A stretch of 64,000 nucleotides of DNA, from NCBI RefSeq assembly GCF_011040385.1, contig NZ_JAAIKB010000003.1, forward strand, positions 372,001-436,000. The letters run 5' to 3'. The DNA comes from Falsiroseomonas algicola (GTDB taxonomy: Bacteria > Pseudomonadota > Alphaproteobacteria > Acetobacterales > Acetobacteraceae). The notes beneath the pieces were generated by a model. The model had not been told where the DNA came from, made no database searches, and saw nothing but the letters and a program-made list of their open reading frames with translations. The position numbers and the translations under genes are program-made. Each line of letters begins with the position of its first letter. The first letter of the stretch is position 1. Shown here piece by piece: positions 1-8,105 of the stretch.

Positions 1-375
1 GCGGTGCTTGCGGGCTCTGATAAAGGCGCGGAAGGCGTCCCGCACTTCACGCGGCTTGAGCGGCAGGCCGTGGGCGAGGTTGGCCTCGGCGGCAAGCCAA
101 CGGGCTTCCCGTGCGGTGGCCTGGACGATGACCGCCGGGACGGACGTTGCGCCGATGGCTTGGTGCGCCGCGACGCGGTGCCACCCGTCGACCAGCGTCG
201 GGACGCCTTCGATCATGGCGACCCGGACGGGCGGCAGTTCCACGCCTGCCCGAAGCGCCGTTGCGTATCGATCCACCACGGCGCGGTTGGTGCCGTGCCT
301 GATCTGGTTGCGCGGGTCGCGGTGTAGGTCAGCGATGTCGAGCTTGATGGGGGCAGCCTCGGTCGGGGAGAACAT
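1..375 (-). CDS. ParB-like N-terminal domain protein (3' end cut by window edge)
   Basis: The minus frame is open for 125 codons from ATG at 373-375 to the window edge, so the C-terminus is missing. The start reads MFSPTEAAPIKLDIADLHRD. Around residues 60-70 it has GVPTLVDGWHRVAA, the ParB/Srx-type box usually written DGxHR, followed by an Ala-rich helix and the motif AEANLAHGLPL. Stand-alone ParB-like domains on phages and islands act in DNA binding, nuclease or methylase regulation; the role here cannot be fixed. Its start lies 3 bases after the stop of the HNH-like gene, so the two are probably co-transcribed. Both belong to the island that continues leftward. The family call is good and the function is open. 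Confidence 0.7.
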   Translation of the reverse strand, partial: MFSPTEAAPIKLDIADLHRDPRNQIRHGTNRAVVDRYATALRAGVELPPVRVAMIEGVPTLVDGWHRVAAHQAIGATSVPAVIVQATAREARWLAAEANLAHGLPLKPREVRDAFRAFIRARKHR

Positions 376-378
376 GGC

Positions 379-804
379 CTAGTCCTCCGCGTCGGGCGCG
401 GTGGCGCCACGCCAATCGGTCTTCAGGTTGTCGCGGCAAAGGTTCAGCGGGTTGCCGTCGAGATACTGCACCTGTCGGTCTGCCATCTCATCTAGTCCCA
501 AGACGAGATGCGAGACCATGACCATCTGGCCCTTTCGCTCGCCTATGCCTGGGGGCAGCGTGGTGCGGAAATAGCCTTTGGCGCTACGTCCGTTGCCGTT
601 CGGCGTGATGCCGGGAAGGTCCCCGTTGAACATCGCGACGATGCGATCCCAATCGGGGGCGTGCATCGTAGCGGTCGTTGGTAGCGGATAAGTCGGCAAT
701 GTGATGCGGACTATCGGAATGTCGCGGCCCGCGATGGGCTCCACGGGCTCGATAGTCACGGGCAGCCGGCGGTGCCGCCCAACCCGCATGGTGACCGGCC
801 TCAT
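379..804 (-). CDS. HNH/AP2-type phage-like protein, one catalytic His replaced
   Basis: This 141-aa protein resembles the small HNH homing-endonuclease/AP2-like proteins of phages. Near the C-terminus it reads SHLVLGL and then QYLDGNPLNLCRDNLKT, matching the family pattern HRLxLGL...VDHIDGNPLDNRxxNLR. The His expected in the second part (DH) is Tyr here (QY), so nuclease activity is doubtful. I chose ATG 804 because it overlaps the stop of the upstream 63-aa gene as ATGA; a longer in-frame extension to 930 would cover that gene. The ParB-like gene follows 3 bases after the stop. The call rests on the motif only. Confidence 0.55.
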   Translation of the reverse strand: MRPVTMRVGRHRRLPVTIEPVEPIAGRDIPIVRITLPTYPLPTTATMHAPDWDRIVAMFNGDLPGITPNGNGRSAKGYFRTTLPPGIGERKGQMVMVSHLVLGLDEMADRQVQYLDGNPLNLCRDNLKTDWRGATAPDAED

Positions 805-992
805 GCTTCGCTGCTCCCGAAGGGCACGCGGCGCTTCCTGACAGGGCGCTTGGCGGGAAGCTCGATGTCCACCTTGAGGGCAGCGGCGCGATTTGCGAAA
901 GCTGCCTTGACGGCGGCGTAGTCGGGCCACGCGGCGGGCGCTGACGGCGCGGCGGACGTGGTGGTGGTGCTGTCGGTGGTTGCGTGTTCCAT
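801..992 (-). CDS. Small basic hypothetical protein of the island
   Basis: This is a predicted 63-aa protein beginning MEHATTDSTTTTSAAPSAP. It has a Thr/Ser/Ala-rich head, a short helix (AWPDYAAVKAAFANRAAALKV) and a basic tail (AKRPVRKRRVP). I recognise no domain. The support is positional: its TGA overlaps the ATG of the HNH-like gene by four bases, and both lie in one run with the ParB-like gene. Upstream ATG or GTG codons would lengthen it to as many as 118 aa, but the added residues look like out-of-frame translation. No strong ribosome binding site is visible before 992. Confidence 0.4.
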   Translation of the reverse strand: MEHATTDSTTTTSAAPSAPAAWPDYAAVKAAFANRAAALKVDIELPAKRPVRKRRVPFGSSEA

Positions 993-1399
993 GATCTTGG
1001 CAGGGGATGAGGGGCGCCGTGCGCGGGTCTTACGTTGACTGCACACAGCGCGAAGAAGCCCTGGCGGGACGCGCGGCGTCCGGGGCGGACCAAGCGGCGT
1101 GCGAAGGTGTGCGCGTGGCGCTTCGATCCGCCCCGCCGTCATCGCTTGCCAGGGCAAAACTGGGGTTCAGAGTGGGCGGGTATTCGCCCGCCGATTCTGC
1201 TGTGGGGAGGGGCCGGATAATCTGCTCCGGCGTAACGGGCGGCACCGATCCAGGGCGAAGGCCGGCAGCTTCCGAACTTCCTCTTGTGGGGAGGTCCGGA
1301 CTAATCCGCCGCTCGGACTAACCTGATGATATTACAAGAAAAAATTTACGGTGTAGTCTGACTGCACTTGAGTCGATTCGGCAACAAATTCTAGCCCGC
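993..1399. other. Island intergenic region with an imperfect direct repeat
   Basis: I see no convincing gene in these 407 bases. The region carries an imperfect direct repeat of about 25 bases: one copy at 1201-1225 and one at 1285-1309. Both begin TGTGGGGAGG and continue through CCGGA, an optional C, and TAATC(T/C)GC. A second CGGACTAA follows the right copy at about 1313. The last 80 bases before the integrase stop are noticeably A/T-richer. Arm-type integrase or excisionase sites, or an operator, are possible roles, but nothing here proves one. Confidence 0.35.
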
Positions 1400-3175
1400 C
1401 TAGGCGGCTCTTCTGTCGTCGCTCTCGCCTGCGACATGGAGGCCCGACAAGTCCACCTCCGGGTAACTTAACAGCGCGAGCGTCGCGGCAACTGCCTTCA
1501 ACCCTGGCCCTTTGTCGTATCGCACGGCGCCTTCGCTCCCCTGCCTCGCGTGGCCCATGAGGAAGTCAACATGGCGCTCTTGCTGGTGATCCGTAATGGT
1601 ATCGCGCAGACGCGTGATGGCGTTGTGGCGGAAGGCGTGCATCGCCACTCCGGGCCGAAAGACCTTGATGGCCCGGCGATACTCGACAAACCAGCGCGTA
1701 ATGCGCGGCCCGCGCTTGCAATCCTTACCCTGCGGCGCGAGGTCGGGGAACAGCGGATCATTTGGGTTCGGCGCCGTCTTGGCGACATAGGCCAGGAAGC
1801 CAAGACGGATTAGCTCCGCGTGAAGCGGGATGACGCGGGTTGCGGCTTCGCTCTTGAGTGAGCGATCCCCGGCCTCGCCGTTATCCTTCGTCTCGACAAG
1901 GCGCAGCGCCCAGGTTCCTTCGTCATGCCATACGTCGCGCCTGTAGAGGTCTGCGAACTCCTCAAGGCGTGCGCCGTGATAGAGGGCGAGGATTGGCAAC
2001 CAGAACCGCGCATCTCGGATAATGTGCGATCCCGGCTCCGACCTTCGGTTCGGCCCGGCGCATCCCGTCCACACGGGCGACCGGAACAGCGTGCGAAGCT
2101 CCTCCGGGGTCCATGTGTCGCGCTGGTCGCGTGCCTTCTGTTCCTCGCGAAAGCGGTGCTTCGCCGTCAGCTCCGTGTGTTGCGCCACTGTTAGATGTCC
2201 CCCATCCACCGCGAAGCGAAGGAACTGCGTCAGGGCCGTGTGGTGCCGTTTGACGGTCTTGTCTGTCAGTCGCGGCGCGTCGGCGGGGGCGGCGGCGATG
2301 ATGTCCGCCGCTCTGCGGTCGCGGTCCTTCGTTGACTTGCCGTAGGTCTTGGGAAGCTGCCGCAGCATGTCCAGGAACCGCGTCACGTCGCCTCGGCCGT
2401 AGGCGTTCACCGGCTTGTCGCCGCACACGTCCATGAACAGCCGCAGCGTGGTCCGCTCCTGGCTCATGTCGTGATGCGAGAGGCGGTCAATCGTCTCCCG
2501 CCGCACGAAGAACGGCTCCACCAGCGCGGAGGCGGTGGGAACGGGCGATGGCTCCGGCGTCGGGGCAGGCGCCACGCCTTCCGTGGATGGGGAAGGGGGT
2601 CGTAAACCCGCTGGTGCGTTGGCCGGCTCGTCCCGCTCGGTGAACACGGCGGGCATGTCGCCGATGACCTGCCGGATGGCCGCTTGGTGGGCGTGAACGC
2701 GGGCCTCAAGCACGCCGATGCCGAGGCCGAAGCGGTCCTCCGCCGGCACGCCGTGGAGGGCAGCGAGGCGATTCAGGTCCCCGACGACCGGCCCGAAGTC
2801 GCGGTTGGCAAGCGCCTCCCGGGCCTTGGCAAGCTGGTGCTCCAGGACCCGCAGGGAGGTCATGGAGAGGGGCGGTCGGCCCGCCCCGTCGCCTTCCAAA
2901 ATGCCCCGCAGATAGCCCCGCAGTATCGCGTTGAGGTCTGTCTTCTTTCCAGCCTGCGCCACGTCCACCCTCGCCCTCGCGAGCGCCCGGTCAAACTCCC
3001 GGTCCAACAGGGCCGCCCGATGCTCCGCCTCCCGGAAGGCGCGGGTGCAGAGGCTTACCACGACCTCGCGCCCTCGGGTCTCGCCGGGAAGTCGGCGCCG
3101 ATAGCGATACATGCAACCCCGGCGCTCGATGTGGGTCGCGGGGTGGTGGGACCATGGTGGGACCGTTGAGTGCAC
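1400..3175 (-). CDS. Tyrosine recombinase / phage-type integrase
   Basis: This 591-aa site-specific recombinase integrates and excises its element by a phosphotyrosine mechanism. The N-terminus (about residues 15-70, THIERRG...YRYRRRLP) fits the DUF6538 arm-binding-like domain of alphaproteobacterial integrases. A Pro-rich linker (190-215) leads to a SAM-like core-binding domain (about 218-345) and a catalytic domain. Visible catalytic residues are Arg403 (YHGARLEEF), a Lys near 441, His513 and Arg516 (HAFRH), His542 (LMGH) and Tyr553 (VRYDKG). The set is complete, so the enzyme should be active. I use the GTG at 3175; ATG 3112 is an alternative but would cut the N-terminal domain. It lies beside tRNA-Gln, its likely target. 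Confidence 0.9.
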   Translation of the reverse strand: MHSTVPPWSHHPATHIERRGCMYRYRRRLPGETRGREVVVSLCTRAFREAEHRAALLDREFDRALARARVDVAQAGKKTDLNAILRGYLRGILEGDGAGRPPLSMTSLRVLEHQLAKAREALANRDFGPVVGDLNRLAALHGVPAEDRFGLGIGVLEARVHAHQAAIRQVIGDMPAVFTERDEPANAPAGLRPPSPSTEGVAPAPTPEPSPVPTASALVEPFFVRRETIDRLSHHDMSQERTTLRLFMDVCGDKPVNAYGRGDVTRFLDMLRQLPKTYGKSTKDRDRRAADIIAAAPADAPRLTDKTVKRHHTALTQFLRFAVDGGHLTVAQHTELTAKHRFREEQKARDQRDTWTPEELRTLFRSPVWTGCAGPNRRSEPGSHIIRDARFWLPILALYHGARLEEFADLYRRDVWHDEGTWALRLVETKDNGEAGDRSLKSEAATRVIPLHAELIRLGFLAYVAKTAPNPNDPLFPDLAPQGKDCKRGPRITRWFVEYRRAIKVFRPGVAMHAFRHNAITRLRDTITDHQQERHVDFLMGHARQGSEGAVRYDKGPGLKAVAATLALLSYPEVDLSGLHVAGESDDRRAA

Positions 3176-3239
3176 AAGCCGCCTCCCGGGGGCTGTGCCG
3201 GCCCGGAAAGGCTAGGGAAATCAGCTTGTTGGAAGCGTG

Positions 3240-3313
3240 TGGCTGGGGGACCTGGATTCGAACCAAGACTGCCCGAGTCAGAGTCGGGAGTTCTACCGTT
3301 AAACTATCCCCCA
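3240..3313 (-). tRNA. tRNA-Gln (anticodon CTG)
   Basis: Read on the minus strand the gene folds as a standard cloverleaf. The acceptor stem is TGGGGGA with TCCCCCA, and the anticodon arm CCCGA-CTCTGAC-TCGGG has anticodon CTG (reads CAG, Gln). The T arm contains GGTTCGAATCC. The discriminator is G and CCA is encoded at 3240-3242. It is intact although an integrase lies next to its 3' end, so the integrated element must restore or preserve the tRNA end. Confidence 0.95.
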
Positions 3314-3622
3314 CCGGCGGGGCACTGACGTGCCATTCGCGGCGTGGCGGCGAGGTAGCATGCCGGCCGGGGCTCGGCAACAGCCCCCGGCAAACCCCGT
3401 CGCCTGGGAAATCGAGACGGGCGGGACGACAGCGCAGGCCGCGCTCTGCCCGGCAGGCAGTCGACATGACGTGTTTGTGATCTCGCGCTGCGCCGGATCA
3501 ATCCGCGGATATGTCCATGATCTCACAGGTTTACGCGGGCATGACGCAATTGCCGCGTCACGATCACGCCGTTGCGAAGCGCCTGGGCACCGATACCTTC
3601 CGCCGAGTTAACGGAGAGCCCG
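3314..3622. other. Intergenic region between tRNA-Gln and the RTX gene
   Basis: There is no convincing gene in these 309 bases. The region must hold the tRNA-Gln promoter (minus strand) and the RTX promoter (plus strand). A short inverted repeat TGACGC-N7-GCGTCA lies at about 3542-3560, 60-80 bases before the RTX start, and could be an operator or a weak hairpin. I could not assign -35/-10 boxes with confidence. Confidence 0.35.
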
Positions 3623-6112
3623 ATGTTTCAACTCTACGGTACGCGGCTGGCTGACACGCTGATCGGCACGGAGGAGGCGGAGACCCTCTACGGCGGCAGC
3701 GGCGATGACTTGATCCAGGGCCTGGGCAACGGCGACTACCTCCTCGGCAGCGTGGGTGACGATACGCTGCAGGGCGGCGACGGGGCCAGTACGCTTCACG
3801 GTGGCGCCGGAAACGATCGGCTGGTAGCCGGGGCGGGCGACGATCTGCTGTTCGGCGGCCACGGGGCCGATACGTTGGTCTCAATCCTCAGCGGCGCGGC
3901 CACGCTGAACGGGCAGGACGGGGACGATTTGCTGCTGGGCGGCGATGGCGATGACCTGATGTTCGGGGGCCACGGGGCCGATACGTTGATCGCAATCCTC
4001 AGTGGCGCGGCCACGCTGTACGGGCAGGACGGGGACGATTCGCTGCTGGGTGGCGATGGCGATGACCTGATGTTCGGTGGCAACGGCGCCGATACGCTGT
4101 TCGGGGGCGAGGGCGATGACGCGCTTTCCGGCGGCAACGGCGATGACACCGTGCAGGGCGAGCATGGCGACGACGCCATCCTGGGCGGCACGGGCGACGA
4201 CGATCTGCATGGCGGCGATGGCCAGGACCTGATCGCTGGCGAACGCGGCGCCGATACGCTGCGCGGTGATGCGGGGGATGACGAACTCGTTGGCGGGGCC
4301 GGTGACGATCTGCTCGACGGCGGAGAGGACGCGGATCTCCTGTTCGGCGAAGCGGGTGCGGACACGCTCTCCGGCGACGCGGGGGATGACGAGATCCACG
4401 GCGGGGCCGATGACGACCTGCTCGAAGGCGGGGAGGGCGCGGATTACCTGCTGGGCGAAGCGGGCGCGGACACGCTGCTGGGGCATGGTGGCTCCGACAT
4501 CCTGTCCGGCGGTGCCGGCAATGATCGCCTCTACCTGACCGATGCCAGCGATACTGTCGGCGACACGATGGGCGGTACTGCCGGTGGCGGCGATGGCGAT
4601 GACCTTGTGTGGGGTGGCGGCGGTGGCGATACAGTCGTGGGCGGCCGTGGCGCGGATACGCTGCTGGGGCATGGTGGCGACGACTTCCTGTCCGGCGAAG
4701 CGCATGATGACGTGCTGATGGGCGGCGCTGGCGCCGATACGCTGTCCGGCGGTGCCGGCAATGATCGTCTCTACCTGAACGATGACAATGACCCTTCCAG
4801 CGACACGATGGAGGGTTTGGTCGTCACCGGAGACGGCGATGATCTCGCCTGGGGTGGCGGCGGTGGCGACACGCTGTCTGGCGACCGTGGTGCGGATACG
4901 CTGATGGGGCATGGCGGCTACGACATTTTGAACGGGGGTGCCGGCAATGATCGCCTCTACCTGAGCGACGACAGCGATCCTTCCGGCGACACGATGGGGG
5001 GTGCTGTCGGTGGCGGCGATGGCGATGACCTCGTGTGGGGTAGCGGTGGCGCCGACTCAGCCATCGGCGGTCGGCACGCCGATACGCTGCTGGGCTATGG
5101 CGGCGATGATTTCCTGGCCGGGGAAGATCATGCCGACCTGGTGATCGGCGGTGACGGGAGGGACACGCTGGGCGGCGGCGCAGGCGCCGATACCCTCCTC
5201 GGCGGTGCTGATGACGATGTGTTCGACGGTGACGTGGGGAACGACCTCATGCTCGGCGGCGCGGGCGCAAACACCATGGTTGGCGGGGGCGGTGATGACC
5301 GCATCTACCTGTATGATGACATCGCCCCCGACGCGATCACCACCGGCGGGTTCGCCATCGGTGGTCTGGGTCGGGACCTGATCTGGGGCGCCGGCGGAGC
5401 CGACGGCATCACCGGCGACGAAGGCGCGGATACGCTGATCGGCAGCCTGGGCGCGGATTCCTTGCACGGTGGCGCGGGGGCGGACTTCATCAGCCTGTCG
5501 GACCTGCTCGGCCTGCTGGCGGACCATGACGGAGGCCTTGCAGGCGGTGGCAGCGGCACCGACACGATACTCGGCAGCCTGGGGGCTGATTCGATATCCG
5601 GCATGGAGGGGGCCGACAGCCTCGTCGGCCTTGGCGGTGCGGATTTCCTGGATGGTGAGGAGGGCCGGGACACGCTGCTGGGTGGCGATGGGCGCGATGT
5701 CCTGATCGGTGCGGCGGGAAGCGACCTGGTCGAGGGTGGCGCCGGCAACGACACCATCATCCTCGATACCCGGGACGGCGGGACGGATACGGTCTCGGGC
5801 GGCGCCGGGGCTGACGAATTCGCCTTCTTCGATTTCGGCGCGCGGCACCGGATCATGGATTTCAACCCGGAGGAGGATCGGTTCATCTTCATCGACCGGT
5901 CGCTGGGCGTGGCCACCTTCGGGATCACGCTGACCGGCGCGCCGGAGGGTGACGAGGCGCAGGTCGTCTACAACCGGGCGACCGGCCTGCTCTCCTGGTA
6001 TGCCGAGGGTGACCAGGGCGCTGGCGTCACCGTCGCCTGGCTGGATGGGGCGCCCGATCTTCTGCCCGGGAACTTCTTCATCCAGATCGTCCCTGATCCG
6101 CTGGCGGGTTAG
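3623..6112 (+). CDS. RTX (hemolysin-type) calcium-binding repeat protein
   Basis: This 829-aa acidic protein is built almost entirely of RTX nonapeptides (GGxGxDxLx) from about residue 15 to 730. Such repeats fold into a calcium-filled parallel beta-roll after export. The C-terminal 100 residues (FAFFDFG...IMDFNPEEDRF...) resemble the end module of serralysin/RTX proteins that carries the type I secretion signal. There is no N-terminal signal peptide, as expected for type I export. No enzymatic domain is visible. Larger modules containing GNDRLYL and DTMGG recur at 4511, 4751 and 4937. ATG 3623 has a GGAG six bases upstream. No ABC/HlyD exporter genes lie nearby. Surface layer, matrix or calcium-buffering roles are possible. 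Confidence 0.85.
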   Translation: MFQLYGTRLADTLIGTEEAETLYGGSGDDLIQGLGNGDYLLGSVGDDTLQGGDGASTLHGGAGNDRLVAGAGDDLLFGGHGADTLVSILSGAATLNGQDGDDLLLGGDGDDLMFGGHGADTLIAILSGAATLYGQDGDDSLLGGDGDDLMFGGNGADTLFGGEGDDALSGGNGDDTVQGEHGDDAILGGTGDDDLHGGDGQDLIAGERGADTLRGDAGDDELVGGAGDDLLDGGEDADLLFGEAGADTLSGDAGDDEIHGGADDDLLEGGEGADYLLGEAGADTLLGHGGSDILSGGAGNDRLYLTDASDTVGDTMGGTAGGGDGDDLVWGGGGGDTVVGGRGADTLLGHGGDDFLSGEAHDDVLMGGAGADTLSGGAGNDRLYLNDDNDPSSDTMEGLVVTGDGDDLAWGGGGGDTLSGDRGADTLMGHGGYDILNGGAGNDRLYLSDDSDPSGDTMGGAVGGGDGDDLVWGSGGADSAIGGRHADTLLGYGGDDFLAGEDHADLVIGGDGRDTLGGGAGADTLLGGADDDVFDGDVGNDLMLGGAGANTMVGGGGDDRIYLYDDIAPDAITTGGFAIGGLGRDLIWGAGGADGITGDEGADTLIGSLGADSLHGGAGADFISLSDLLGLLADHDGGLAGGGSGTDTILGSLGADSISGMEGADSLVGLGGADFLDGEEGRDTLLGGDGRDVLIGAAGSDLVEGGAGNDTIILDTRDGGTDTVSGGAGADEFAFFDFGARHRIMDFNPEEDRFIFIDRSLGVATFGITLTGAPEGDEAQVVYNRATGLLSWYAEGDQGAGVTVAWLDGAPDLLPGNFFIQIVPDPLAG
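3851..4183 (+). repeat. 111-bp tandem repeats inside the RTX gene
   Basis: Segments starting at 3851, 3962 and 4073 repeat in exact 111-base (37-codon) steps. The first two units are nearly identical over their full length: TTCGGxGGCCACGGGGCCGA at the front, then a Ser-Gly-Ala-Ala-Thr-Leu stretch, then GGCGATGGCGATGACCTGAT. The third unit diverges after about 30 bases. The even spacing and low divergence point to a recent in-frame duplication. Confidence 0.75.
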
Positions 6113-6113
6113 C

Positions 6114-6140
6114 CGCCGCCCCACGCCCCGCGGGGCGGCG
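6114..6140 (+). terminator. GC-rich hairpin after the RTX gene
   Basis: CGCCGCCCC (6114-6122) pairs with GGGGCGGCG (6132-6140), starting one base after the stop codon. There is no strong T run, so termination strength is uncertain. Confidence 0.4.
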
Positions 6141-6231
6141 ACTCGGAATTGCCTTGCCCCCGGGGCGCCATCGCCGGATCATGCGGGCAGCCCGCCTGCC
6201 GCCACCCTCGGCCAGGGCGGGCGCCCGGACC

Positions 6232-7356
6232 ATGATGACGAAGGATGCGCACCCCGCGGCCGACGCCGCGCCACCCCTTGAAGCCTGCGGCCCCTTGCCG
6301 TCGGCAGGGGCGGTGCTGCGCCCGCGGGAGGGCGTGGCTTCCTGCGGGACCCGGGCCTATGCGGCGCTCGACCTCGGCACCAACAACTGCCGGCTCCTGG
6401 TCGGCACGCCAGCGCCGGGCGGCAATTTCCGGGTGGTGGACAGCTTCAGCCGGATCGTCCGGCTGGGGGAGGGGCTCGGCGCCACCGGCAACCTCTCCGA
6501 CGTCGCCATGGACCGGGCGCTGGCGGCGCTGCGATCCTGCGCAGACAAGCTGGCGAAGCGGCCCGTCCGCGCCTTGCAGGCGGTGGCGACCGAAGCCTGC
6601 CGGCGCGCGCGCAACGGGCCGGCCTTCCTCGCGCGGGTGGAGGCCGAGACCGGCCTCCGGCTGCGGACCATCTCCCCGCGGGAGGAGGCGGAACTCGCCA
6701 TGGAATCCTGCGCGCCCCTGATGGAGCCGCAGGACCGCCGGGCGCTGCTGTTCGACATCGGCGGAGGCTCCACCGAGATCGCCTGGATCCGCACCCATGC
6801 CGACCGGCAGGGGCCGGAGCTGATCGGCTACATCTCCGTCCCCGTCGGGGTCGTCACGCTCTCGGAGCGCTGCGGACCCTCCTGCTTCACGGAAGCCGGC
6901 TTCCACGCGGTGGTGGATGAGGTGGCGGCACGGCTCCGGGGCTTCGATGCGGTGCATTGCATCGGGCAGGAGATCCGGGCCGGTGGCGTGCGCCTCATGG
7001 GCACCTCCGGCACCGTGACCACCCTGGCCGGCGTCGCCATGGCGCTGCCGCGCTACCGGCGGCCGCTGGTGGATGGGCAGACGCTGGAGGCCTGCGTCGC
7101 GGACCAGGCGCTGGGCGACCTCTTCGCCCTCGGGCGGGATGGACTGGCGGCGCATCCCTGCGTCGGCCCGGACCGGGTGGACTTCGTGCTGCCGGGCTGC
7201 GCCGTCTATGCCGCCATCCGCCGCGTCTGGCCCGTGCCGCGGCTGACGGTGGCGGATCGGGGGCTGCGGGAGGGCATCCTGCTGCGCCTGATGCGGGCGG
7301 ACCGGATGGCCGCGTCGCGCCGCGCACCGGGCCGTGGCTGGCATGGCACGGCCTGA
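6232..7356 (+). CDS. ppx: Ppx/GppA family exopolyphosphatase
   Basis: Ppx/GppA enzymes hydrolyse inorganic polyphosphate or pppGpp and belong to the sugar-kinase/Hsp70 fold. The first phosphate-binding loop appears as AALDLGTNNCRLLVG and the second as LLFDIGGGSTEIAW. The acidic segment EEAELA and the late motif GTSGTVTTLAG also fit the family. The 374-aa length matches the short Ppx2-like form without a C-terminal HD domain. I take ATG 6232 (ATG 6235 is adjacent); upstream ATGs at 6154 or 6181 would add an Arg/Pro-rich head that does not look native. rlmE follows after 17 bases, so they are probably co-transcribed. Confidence 0.85.
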   Translation: MMTKDAHPAADAAPPLEACGPLPSAGAVLRPREGVASCGTRAYAALDLGTNNCRLLVGTPAPGGNFRVVDSFSRIVRLGEGLGATGNLSDVAMDRALAALRSCADKLAKRPVRALQAVATEACRRARNGPAFLARVEAETGLRLRTISPREEAELAMESCAPLMEPQDRRALLFDIGGGSTEIAWIRTHADRQGPELIGYISVPVGVVTLSERCGPSCFTEAGFHAVVDEVAARLRGFDAVHCIGQEIRAGGVRLMGTSGTVTTLAGVAMALPRYRRPLVDGQTLEACVADQALGDLFALGRDGLAAHPCVGPDRVDFVLPGCAVYAAIRRVWPVPRLTVADRGLREGILLRLMRADRMAASRRAPGRGWHGTA

Positions 7357-7373
7357 GGGCCTATTGCGCCCCC

Positions 7374-8105
7374 ATGGCGAAGACACCCGGCGGCAAGCCG
7401 CCCAGCCCCTCCGTTCCCGGCCGCCAGCAGAGCCGCCCCGGCGCCAAGCCGGCCGACCGCGCGCTGAAGACCCGGCTGCGCACGGCGGAGGGCCGCACCA
7501 TCGGCAGCCAGCGCTGGCTGGAGCGGCAGCTGAACGACCCCTACGTCAAGGAAGCGAAGGCGCGGGGGCTGCGCAGCCGCGCGGCCTTCAAGCTGGAGCA
7601 GATGGATGACAAGTTCCGGCTGCTGAAGCCGGGCAGCCGGGTCGTGGACCTGGGCGCTGCGCCAGGCGGCTGGACGCAGGTCTCGCTGGCGCGCGGCGGG
7701 GCGAAGGCGAAGGTGGTCGCAATCGACCTGCTGCCGGTCGATCCGATCCCCGGCGCGATCCTGATCGAGGGCGATTTCCAGGAGCAGGCGGCGGAGGATG
7801 CGGTGCTGGCGGCGCTGGACGGGCAGGCGGACCTGGTGCTGTCCGACATGGCGCCCAACACGACGGGCCACAATGCCACCGACCATCTGCGCATCATGGC
7901 GCTGGCGGAGCTTGCGCTGGATTTTGCCCGGCGCGTGCTGGCGCCGGGCGGCGGCTTCGTGACCAAGGTCTTCGCCGGCGGGTCGGAGAAGGAGTTCCTC
8001 GCGACCCTGAAGCGGGACTTCGCGCAGGTGCGCCACGCCAAGCCCCCCGCCAGCCGCAAGGACAGCGCGGAGCTCTATGTGGTCGCGACCGGCTTCCGCG
8101 GCTAA
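7374..8105 (+). CDS. rlmE: 23S rRNA (uridine-2'-O)-methyltransferase RlmE
   Basis: RlmE (FtsJ/RrmJ) methylates the 2'-O of U2552 in 23S rRNA during late 50S assembly, using S-adenosylmethionine. The 243-aa protein has the SAM motif VVDLGAAPGGW and the K-D-K-E tetrad: Lys in AAFKLEQ, Asp in LSDMAPNTTGH, Lys in FVTKVFAGG and Glu in SAELYVVATGF. A basic Gly/Pro/Lys-rich N-terminal tail (about 40 residues) precedes the fold. ATG 7374 starts it; the frame is open further upstream, but only as a shadow of ppx. It follows ppx by 17 bases. Its stop codon lies inside the stem of a long hairpin. Confidence 0.95.
   Translation: MAKTPGGKPPSPSVPGRQQSRPGAKPADRALKTRLRTAEGRTIGSQRWLERQLNDPYVKEAKARGLRSRAAFKLEQMDDKFRLLKPGSRVVDLGAAPGGWTQVSLARGGAKAKVVAIDLLPVDPIPGAILIEGDFQEQAAEDAVLAALDGQADLVLSDMAPNTTGHNATDHLRIMALAELALDFARRVLAPGGGFVTKVFAGGSEKEFLATLKRDFAQVRHAKPPASRKDSAELYVVATGFRG

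Larger units (their letters stand above)
1..3290. mobile_element. Integrase end of an integrative element at tRNA-Gln
   Basis: A tyrosine recombinase gene (1400-3175) starts 64 bases from the 3' end of an intact tRNA-Gln and points away from it. Further out are phage/plasmid-type genes (HNH-like, ParB-like). This is the usual layout of a genomic island or prophage that recombined into a tRNA 3' end. The crossover site is probably in the 3' half of the tRNA (about 3240-3290); this is inferred, because the second att copy would lie beyond the left edge. The outer boundary and cargo are not visible. Confidence 0.7.

Noticed and set aside
3851-4183. CRISPR-like array
   Set aside because: The repeats are in-frame coding units of the RTX protein, 111 bases long without unique spacers.
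3881-6124. Long antisense ORFs (343 and 355 codons) through the RTX gene
   Set aside because: Periodic codons of the RTX repeats remove antisense stops; the predicted proteins only mirror the repeats.
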